Shown piece by piece: positions 49,497 through 60,442 of a stretch of 64,000 bases of DNA. This DNA is from Bugula neritina (Eukaryota > Bryozoa > Gymnolaemata > Cheilostomatida > Bugulidae): assembly GCA_964035545.1 (NCBI GenBank), contig OZ037773.1, forward strand, positions 7,181,251 to 7,245,250, given 5' to 3'. A program made the position numbers and the translations under genes. A model generated the notes under the pieces. That model saw only the letters and a list, made by a program, of their open reading frames with translations. It had not been told where the DNA came from and did not search any database. The number at the start of each line of letters is the position of its first letter. Positions within the stretch are counted from its first letter, which is position 1.

Positions 49497-52400
49497 TATT
49501 CAAACATGAGCTGTTCGAAACCATCAACCGTGCCACTACTACCGCCGCTTCCGTCACTGTTACTACTACTACTGATACTAGCACTACTATAACTGCTAAT
49601 ACACCGCCATCAGGGCTAGGTGACAGAGTACACAGTTAATCAAGCTATGGGGGGGGGGGGGGGGGGGAGAAGAATCACTATTTTATGACTCACCATTCCT
49701 GGATGGTTAAACTCTATCTCAGATGCCAGGGACACAAGTTTTTGCAAGCTATCCTGTGATTGGTTAGTTGAAAGGGACACCAGTGAAGGAGATGAAACTG
49801 TAAAAAATAACAGAAAACATTCATGAAAATATTAATACATATTTTGAACATGAAATATTTTGAAGAGTGTAACATTGGGTTGTGATAAGCCTCAGGCACC
49901 CGTCAAGTATTTGCTACGTCTCTGAACCACCCCTTAGTAACTCAAGTGATGCTAAAAAGCTGAATCTACATTAGCCAGGATTATGTAGAAGAAACGATCA
50001 CAAAGTAATCTGGTTTAATTTTGAAAAACATTAGAATTCACTTCCGGTTAGAAAATTGCTTAACAGAAGCAAAGTGGAAAAATACTTTGTGATGATCACA
50101 TGACTAAATAAAGCACATCGTACGCTGGCAGCAAGTAAACAGAAGTAGATGACTGACCTATGAGCTCACTATCCAATGACCTCGCTGACTCAGATGTGAC
50201 TAGCATTGAGTGGTTATCTTCAGGACTTGTAGACAAGCTGCTGCCAGGCTGCTGCTGAGTAGGCAGCCTCAATGGCAGAGACTTGTCCGCCAGAGGCTAC
50301 AAGATTTTAGTATTTTATTATATTCAGGAAAATATTTAAAACATTCAGAGTTCAAACAAATGAGGCTTTTTAATAGACTGAGAGTCAACCACACGACCTG
50401 AAACTTTGGGAACAGGGTCTATTGAAAAAAACAGGTATATAATGTTTTTAGATATGTTGCTTAGATAAAATAACAAAAAGAAAAAACGGCAATTGTGCAT
50501 TCTTTAAGAGTTTTAGTAGCGGTTTTCTTGAACATAATCGAGTAAAATTAAAATGCACCGAAAAAGTTAAACTTACCAAAAGCTTCATACATTATATTAA
50601 AGTACATACTGGTGCATCCTGGGTAATTTGATTCTGGCAGACTTCCATGAGACTTGAAAAATCTTCAAAGTGATTCACATCAAGGAAATCAGTTGCAGCT
50701 GAGTCATCTACTAACAAAAAATTAAATTTATGTGATTTATCATTACTACCGCTGCTACCACTACTACTACCACTACTACTACCACTACCACTACTTCTAC
50801 TGCTACTACCACCACTACCACCACTACTACTACTACTACTGCTACTACTACTACTACCACTACTTCTACTGTTGCTACTACTGCTACTACTACTACCACT
50901 ACTTATACTACTGCGACAACTAGTACTAACATTACTGGTGCAGCTGAATGGCTGAGCCCAGATTAGACTAATGAAGTTACTAAAACTGAAAACCTAAACT
51001 AAGTCTATCAAACTGAGTTCACAAACACAGTAAAAGCTGTCAGTTGAAAAACTCACAGCTTCCTCTAATCTTTTCCGTGTCTTCCTTCGACTTTAAATCA
51101 TCTCGAAGTCTCCTAAACGTCTTCAATGCTTGCCTGCAATTATAAATCAAATTTTATTTTCTAGAACTTTCTACAGCATGTAAATTGTACACACTATTAT
51201 AACTTCTATAATGTATTGAATATATACCAATAGTAAACCTATTACATGCTTACATCTCACAACCCAGTCCTATACTTACTAAACACTTACATTTCCACCA
51301 ACTTGCCACAGTTGGACCAATGATGAACGGCGTCATCGTCTATGGTGTCTCTTATATCATCATAGACTATGTTAGACTGAGTGTCAAGGACTTTCTGTAA
51401 GCATACATCAGTAATAGCTTCGTTACATACACTCAATAACATGTGTGTACAGCAATCACTCAGACTAATAATAAAATCTCAATACTAAATAGACTAGAGA
51501 ATAAGTTGCTTGCTAGAAAATTCACTATAAAAATAATAAGATTACTGGTTGTTAGTTTGCCAGCATAATACAAACAAATAGACTTGTGAGAAACTCTGCA
51601 TGCGATACTAAGTGCTACCTAGGAGTTATCCCACCATTATGGGAACACAGCACAAGACAACACACAGCATTCTCACACCTTGGTATATCCGTTCATCAAC
51701 TGCTGGGCATGGCTCATGGTAACCTCCTCCAGGTCGTTTGCCAGAGAAGAGCTGATCACCTCCGTCTGGTTACGGCACGATGGATCTGTCATAGTATGAA
51801 CTCTGCACCAGAACTGACCTGCAGCACACAAACAACGGCATGTCTATTGCATCATCACTTGGCAATACAAGATGACATGTGATCAACACCTGGTCTAGTG
51901 ATATCATAATGGCTATTACAGTTTAAGCAACAGCATCATAGCGAAAACATATGACATCATAGCGAAAACATATGACATAGCGAAAACACACGACGTCAGA
52001 GAAAGCTTAAAGACGTGACATCTTGATGCAAACACTGGATGCCATAGTGTTGAGATGGACACATAATGTGAGTACATAGAATGGTGAATACAACCATATC
52101 TATGTCTCCTACACAGAGGTGGTGGTTACCTAGGTTAGAACCGTCAAAGGCTGGCTCTGGTGGCTCATTCTGGTCCGGCAAATAAAAAGTGGGAGATGAC
52201 GACTCATTCTGAATGGTGTCGTCAGGTGAAGGATACTGTGACACATCTGATGACATGACACCTGCAACATAAGCAGGTGCTCTATAAAGTATGCACACAT
52301 AGCAGTTAGTGGCAGAAGTTAGTAAAGGTAAGAAAAAAGTTTAGCAGTTGAATTTTGGTGAACACTTGGTCTAAAAATTCTCATCTGACCAACTCTCCCA

Positions 52401-55400
52401 ACTACAAACCAACTTTTTAAGATAGTAATGGGAATTTTCAGAAAAAATAATGGTTATTTAAAGCATACTGAAAGGAGCAAATAATTTATTTCATCTACTG
52501 CCCAACCTGCCTTTTAGGCTTTAGCAATGTCCAAATATAATTTCTTTATTGGATAAGCTAGCAGTGATACACATATCTGCTATATTGATGAATTCCAAAG
52601 ACATTGACTGTAAGAAAGTAACTACCAATATGTTTTCCACACAGTAGCAGTCTGAAACCAGGAAAATATCTACAACATGTGTTAGAGTATACCTGACTGA
52701 GCATTATCCCCACCAACATTTGCCAGTTGCTGTGGTTCCGTGGAGTAAGACTCTGTGCCACTAATATGAACACCTGCAAGAAATGATATATTATATGACA
52801 CACACCTGCAAGAGATGACATGCTATATGACACACACCTGCAAGAGATGACATGCTATATGACACGCACCTGCAAGAGATGACATGTTATATGACACACA
52901 CCTGCAAGAGATGACATGTCATACGACACACACCTGCAAGAGATGACATGTCATATAGCACACACCTGCAAGAGATGACATATTATAAGACACACACCTG
53001 AAAGAGACAGTTTTCATACCAGTATTCGTAAAAGCACCTCAAAAAGAAAGAGAAAACATCGATGGCACGGGCTGAAAGAGAAAGAGTTACCTGACATGTT
53101 GTAAACCATATCTTTCAGAGTGCCGTCAGACAAATTAGGCATGTCCGCTGTACCAACTGAGGTAAAGTAGCTGACAGGCTGAAGGCTAGCTGACTGTGCA
53201 ACATAGGCAGCAGGTAGGTCAGTATCTACAGAGGCAGCATACGACACATGTGGTGAGCTCGTTCCCGAAGAATAGTCCGAGAATGTTTGCTGGCCAGTCA
53301 AACCAGAAGCAGGCATCAGTCCAGATGTGCTGGCACAGTGACTACGATGGGCATTGAGAGGTGATGAAGCATATGGTTGAGCACAGTTACCACCCACTGT
53401 GTTACTCACATTAGCTCCGTAACTGTCAGTATAGCCGGACGTAACATTGTCTTCTGGTGAACTGACATATGCAGAAGGTGCTCCAGGACTGGCATACGGA
53501 CTGACATAACTTGCAGGTGCTTTGGTGCCTGCAGGACTTGTGTATGGGCTGGCATACTCTGGAAAAGTATGGCTGCCTCCAGGGCTAGTATATGGACTAA
53601 CATAGCTAGGAGGAGCATCACTGCTCCCAGGATTTGCATAAGGATGAACATAGTCGGAGAAAAACGGATTTGTACCAGGGCTCGAGTATGAACTGGAACT
53701 CGGACTGATGTACTCAGCTGGTGGATGAGTACCCTTTGGACTAGTGTACCCTGCAGATGGATGACTACCCCCTGGACTGGGGTACCCTGCAGATGGATGA
53801 CTACCCCCTGGACTGGGGTACCCTGCAGATGGATGACTACCCCCTGGACTGGGGTACCCTGCAGATGGATGACTACCCCCTGGACTAGTGTATCGTGCAG
53901 GAGCATGCGTACCTCCTACTGGCGGCTGACCAGGGGGTTGGCTATAAGACAAGCCCTCATTGTGATTAGAATATCCGTCACTTGTATGAGATGGTGCTGG
54001 TATGTCACGAGCAGCGACTGAGCTCTCATTGTCAGGCGGCAGCACCATTTGCCCGTTGGACATCATTCGCATCATCGACATCACCTGACTTTTAGAGATT
54101 TTGTTTTCTCCCAGGTGCTCACGTAGGTATCGCTGCCCTTCCTTCTCACTGTAAATTATAGAACCACAGCTAATTTTAGTTGTATTCTTGTAAACTTTGA
54201 CACTAGAGCTTCAAACAGAGAGACAAAACTTTCATATCAAATTACCTTTCCCAGATTGCACCAACAAGTTTAAGTGTACCACGGTTTTGACTATATATCA
54301 TAAAATGTAGTGTTAAAAGTGCTTAAAGCTGATATAATTATTTTGTGAAAATCTTTAAGATCAACTAAGACTTTCATCTCAGTCTGAGATGCGTGTGATG
54401 GCTTGCTGCAAATGCAAGCTATATACTTATATATACGCACCTGACAATGTAGTTCATACAGACGATATACTGCGGGCACTTGGATGTGTTGTATACAATA
54501 GTGGCCCGAGTTTGCAGCCAGCACCATTCATTGTTCTTGTTAAGAAACCTGTAGTACTTGCTGATATTCGTACCTGCTGTCATCACTACAACACAAACCA
54601 GTAGACATCAGTAGACACCGAACTAAGTTACACAACAGTAGCCTCTGTTTCCAGTTACACAACAGTAGCCCGTATTCTAAGTTACACTAAATTAGCCTGT
54701 GTCCCTAATTACACTGCAGTAGCTTGTGCTCAAAGTTACATTACATTAGTTTGTACTTCTATCATCTAAACTCTAAAGTAAATAAACTAGGAACAGTTAC
54801 TAAACAAATTTAAAAAAAATTCTTGCTCTAAAATTAGATAAATGAAAATTAAAGATATATGCGGAGAGATTTTTTTTCGACAGTGAAAAAATTCGTACCA
54901 TTTATACCGTGGAAAAATAAGGTTATAGACAGTAGGAGTTGTCAACTCAGAAAAGACCGGTTTGCTGAGTTTTCTACCAGCCATTACACCAACATTTAGG
55001 GCACAGATGGCAAAAGTTTAGTCCACCACGTTTTTTTTATTTATCTGTTGTAACCGCAAACACCATATTACACCTTTCATCAATAAAGAAATGAATAAAA
55101 ATATAAGTTGTTTTTCCAACTGATTATTAGATTAAACATTCCGGTATAACCCGATACATGCCAACAGAGGTGTTAGGATTACTTTAAGAGATTCTCAGAC
55201 AGCCTAAAGCTGAGTCAGAAAATGCCAGACAATTGTTTTACTGTTGAGGAAACAATGAGTGATATCCTAAGATGGCATATTGTGTAGATAATATATTGAC
55301 ACTTGCAATGTCAGACCTCATGTATATTGCTCATAAAATCATGTGCCCCATCAATCTTCGCTGCATGGCAACATTCCATAGCCAAAAATTTCCATCATGA

Positions 55401-58400
55401 TCATTAAAAGTTGCTGCTAACCATGCATCTGATTGGCTATTATAGGGAGACCAAATGCTGCACTCTAGAACAGCTAACTGATGCTTTAAACACTATTCAG
55501 TTTTAATTTACCAAAAAAGTGAAGAGTAACGCAGACAATAATCAGTTTAAACATAAGGTGACCAAAGTTGCCTTTAGACTTTATGTTAAATCTAGTTGAA
55601 GATATCTTTAACACAAAATCAAACATGTATTCAAAAAAGTATGTTTCGCATTGTGTGAAGACTTCACTGACATATTTAGCTGCTAAATCGGAAGGAAGGA
55701 AAAGCGTCACTGTGATGATAACAATCCTGTCATTGTATAATCCTCGTGTCAAAATATTTCACTCCAACAAATAAACCATGACACTTGCTGCAAGTACTCT
55801 AAATATTTTAATAAACATGAAAATTGTTCCCATTAATAGCCACCATGATGTGTGCGAAATCATTACTGTGGTGTACCTGCAGATTTGGAGCTAAGGGCAT
55901 GTTTGGTATAAACATTAGTTTATAGACTGAGCCTACTGCATGAGAATCAGTGCCATCCCTCTTAAATTTCACTCATTTAGCCGAGTCACTTCCACTACCT
56001 CAATTTTCATCTTTTCAATTACATAAAGCTGATAGATTTGTTAACACTTTGGAGCTTACGCTGATTATTAGAATTGCAATTAACAAAAAAGATCCAAAGT
56101 TACATAAATGGAAATTAATTATTTTACAATTTTAAAAATATCATATTCCATTTTTCAGAGTGGAGCCTGGTGAAACTGATTAATCTGAAGATATGCATTT
56201 TATTTTATGAGAGAAATTGGGTGAACAATTTCAAAATGTTTATGGGCTCAGCTTTAAATAACACACTTCAATTTAACATTAATAATACATTTCAATAATA
56301 ACAATACACTTCAGTTTAAACTTAGACTTTAAAAAACAGGAAGAAATTTAGTGATAATTTTACATTTGATTACACCTGCTGTTTTATATTATGATTATTG
56401 ATTACCACTCTTACCCATTAAAATGCCAAGAAATAAGAATAATTTCAATATATAAATGTATTTTTAGTTGACAACTAAAATAACAAAAGTATATAAAAAT
56501 GACCTCTTTCAATTAAACCGCTTTTTCAAATTTTTCTAAGATTTTTTAACTGAAAGTGTGATGGGAGGGCTGGTTGCTGAAATCACGACTCAAAGCCATG
56601 TGAATATCACGAATACAATGCATGATGCTAGTGGATTATATTTTAACAAAATACATAATACGTGACAAAACACCGATAAAAGTCTTGGCAGTTAGACTTA
56701 ATGGAAGAGAGAACATTGGGGTGAAGACAAGAAATAGAGCTACCATTTGGCACTCTTTCGAAGAAATGAAGTAAAAAAGCGAACACATGTTAAACTTGAG
56801 GCTTTGGTACTTTAACATGCAACGTATGACCTCTGTTAATGAAAGAAACTATTCTTGATAAAGTGAAATAGTTTTATTTTAGATTCATTTTCGATAATAA
56901 AATTTATTTCAATTCGTGAAGGCATAATCAGAAAAAGAAAATTTTTGAGTCTTAATGGTAGAATTTAACAATTTTAAGGTAATTTATTAGTTTTTAAGAT
57001 AGCAAATGACGCAGTGATAATACAGTTAAATTTAATAACATTGTAGTTGATCCATCTTGACTGCTGATAGCCATGTGACTAAAACTTACAATTGCTAATA
57101 GTCATGTGACTAAAACTTACAACTGCTAATAATCATGTGACTAAAACTTACAACTGCTAATAGTCATGTGACTAAAACTTACAACTGCTAATAGTCATGT
57201 GACTAGAACTTACAACTGCTAATAGTCATGTGACTAAAACTTACAACTGCTAATAATCATGTGACTAAAACTTACAACTGCTAATAGTCATGTGACTAAA
57301 ACTTACAACTGCTAATAGTCATGTGACTAAAACTTACAACTGCTAATAGTCATGTGACTAAAACTTACAACTGCTAATAGTCATGTGACTAAAACTTACA
57401 ACTGCTAATAATTATGTGACTAAAACTTACGGCTGCTGTGACATTTGCCGCACATCTCCAAGTCCCCGGGATGGTGGTATCTGTACATAGAGTTACCAGG
57501 AATCTCATCAGGTTCATAGCCCAACATGGTAGACAACCTAGACAGAGTTAAAACACAGCAGGTACAACAGTACGATACAAATCATACAGCATGTTATACC
57601 AGACCATGTTCTAGTATTGGCTATTATAAAATATTGTTTTTTTATCAGCTGTGGTCTAGCGGTTAGAGCACTGTCCTATTTAGTGCTAGGTTCTATTCTG
57701 TATTGGCTATGTCACAAAGAGCACCAGACCCCAACTGGACTTCTACCACAGCACCACTTAAACCCATACAATATGAAATATTCAAACCAGTTGATCTAGA
57801 ATTGGTTATTACAAGAAAGTAGATGCTGTATACAGAGTAGACTTGTTATCATACAGGTTCATGGGCTACACTCTAACCAACGAAAATCATATATAATATT
57901 GAATTGGTTAACACACACTCAACCCTTTGACCTATCGAATAGCATACAATTATGAATATCTCATAAATCACAGCTCAACAGTTGCAAACATTGCTGAAGT
58001 TAGTCCATCACATTCCACAGCACAGATAAACAAGAATTCTATTTAAATTTAAAGTCTGCAATTTTTTGCTTTGAAAGAGACCAAGGTTACAGTGAGTAAG
58101 CATAGTTAATGATGCAATCAAGTTGATGTGTATACTTGGTGGTGAGAACATCCTTGGTAAAGGTTATTAATCCTGCAAGCTATCCAGGGAGAATAATCAT
58201 AGATAGTTGTATATGTAAACAAACCTGCATTGTGCAAATATTTTCTTGTAAAGAAAAAAAGGGGCACAAAAGAAAACAGAAGGTTTATTTCATGCCATAA
58301 TTAGTTTGCCAAGACTGGGAGATGGATTGCAGGCAAAACTTCCACAGCCACATAATATTCATTGTGAGAAAAAGAAAAGTATTTTCAGTAAACACAACAG

Positions 58401-60408
58401 TAGGACTTGCTATGAGCTGTGGGTAAATAATATTAGGTTACCACACTTAATGCAGAAGTTTGATATTGTAGCTGTTGGTTGAAATGCTGCTAAAGACACT
58501 AGATACTCTGTACACTCTGTATATGAAGATATGGTTTATAGAGCACAGCCAGGTCACTATCACCTGGGAGTTCACTCACCTTGGATCACAATAGACGAAC
58601 TTCAAGTCCAGGCTGTGTCTACTAATAAACATATTTCCATCCATTTTCAGCTCCATAATAGGGGTGGGTTGTAGGGGCCTCACCACAGCTGCAAGGAAAC
58701 TTGGCTCATCATCCTAACAAATAGAGCGAGACTATACAGTAAAGAGTATAGAGGATGTAACGTTCTCCTGTCGGCCATTGAAGAGTAATGAGCAGTATAA
58801 AACATGCAGCATTAAAAAAATTAAAACATCTGTACACATGCTGAGAATTTCAACAGAAATAAGCACAGAGGTCCCTCCATATCCCACGATTTCATTTATC
58901 ATGACATTCCATAGGTCACGAGAAGGGGTTGGACCCCAGCTTCGTGGCTTATGTATGTGTGTATAGGGACAAACTGGCCGAAGTTCACAGATCCGTGAGT
59001 TAAATCTGGTATTCTACTATGTCATGAATTGAGGTTTAGTGAGACATGGAGGGAGCATTGTACAATAATTCCATGTGAAAGTTGCAGTAACTGCTGTAAA
59101 GGTTCTTTTACCATATGGTGCTTAGCCGCACAAGACAAAACTCTATACTGATCACAACCTCTACGTACCTCGCCGTATTGAATGTATCCAGTCCACTGTA
59201 GGAGCGAGTATTCCATCTGAGAAGAACTCAATGTTAAATTGCTTCTCAGTGATGACCCTGATCTCTTGTGATAATTGCATTTCATTCGAAGGAAGAATTG
59301 GCGTCTAGTGTCTTGAACTGGCATGGAATCTGTCAGCATATCAAATATATATGCAGGTTAACTGAGACGTCATCAAATAGACACGCCATCTTAACTCAAG
59401 AAAATACCTAGAGTAGTGACTGTCCATCTCAACACTAGCTTGTTCCCATACCTTAACCCATTACAACTAATATTATATATAAAACTACAGAGTAGTAGCA
59501 GGTAGCTACTCAACATTCTTCAACATGAAATTTACTACAAAAAACAAACTAAAGTGTCAGTAAAAATACCAACTTGCGGCCATTAAATAATTATACAAGA
59601 ATTTTCAGGATAAAATCTTGATATTTCTACCAGCAGGTAGTTCTGTTATTTTATGACCTGGCGAGTATTTCACTGGTTGGTTCTATTGAGAAAGTAATCT
59701 GGAAACAGTCAAGAAGGAGTTGAGAAACTATGATGTAGTGCATGTCTCAGTCAATATAATGCAACCCTTACCCCTCAGACTCCCCACCACAAGATTGCTC
59801 TATAGTCTATGGAGACAAAATCTATTATTTCCTGTGGGTTTCATATAAATCTGTTTTTTACTTCTAACCGCAGGATGACCAGCTAGATTATGTAAGAATG
59901 TGAACAATGGCCTTATCTGCTGGTACAGCAAAATATTGAGGCTCAGTGCAGTGGACTATTCTGAAAGGAAGCAACTTGACTCGTTAAAATCAAATATTTT
60001 TAATACTCATCTCTGCTAAAACAGTTTTACATGAGACATCACCGATTATGAAATTTCAGCTTAACTGGCCCCTAAACAAACACATTCAACATGGTGGAAT
60101 GGAGAAAGGTATGCCTGAGCACCTCGCAGTGTCGTGTAGGTGAGATCCATCTCCATGAGGTTGCCAGAGCTGGACAGCCCCAATCCGTGAACTGTAGATC
60201 CCTGGATCTTGTCTAGAAACTGCTTGCTCAGTTCTGCTCGGTCTTTCTCCAACACATAGTCTTCAATGTTCTTACCCAGCATATCAATCTGTGTAAGAAT
60301 ATAAATATTATATAATAATATACTGTAGTGATATGTTATATATCACTATGTTTATTGTACTGCACATTATATTATACTACATATATAATATAATATAATC
60401 ATAGAAAC

Positions 60409-60442
<34 letters not shown>

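Noticed and set aside
50711..50923. Val-rich and Tyr/His-rich frames
   Set aside because: They are translations of the trinucleotide array in an intron.
53725..54021. Plus-strand frame with WMTTPWTGVPCR repeats
   Set aside because: It is the antisense of the Tyr/Ser/Pro repeat exon of the bHLH-PAS gene.
55486..55752. 88-aa minus-strand frame in a bHLH-PAS intron
   Set aside because: It starts in AT-rich intron sequence, has no recognisable motif, no repeats and no splice support. It could be an old transposon remnant, but nothing visible shows this.
57650..57722. Functional tRNA gene
   Set aside because: A- and B-box-like motifs are present, but the acceptor and anticodon stems do not pair; called a SINE remnant instead.
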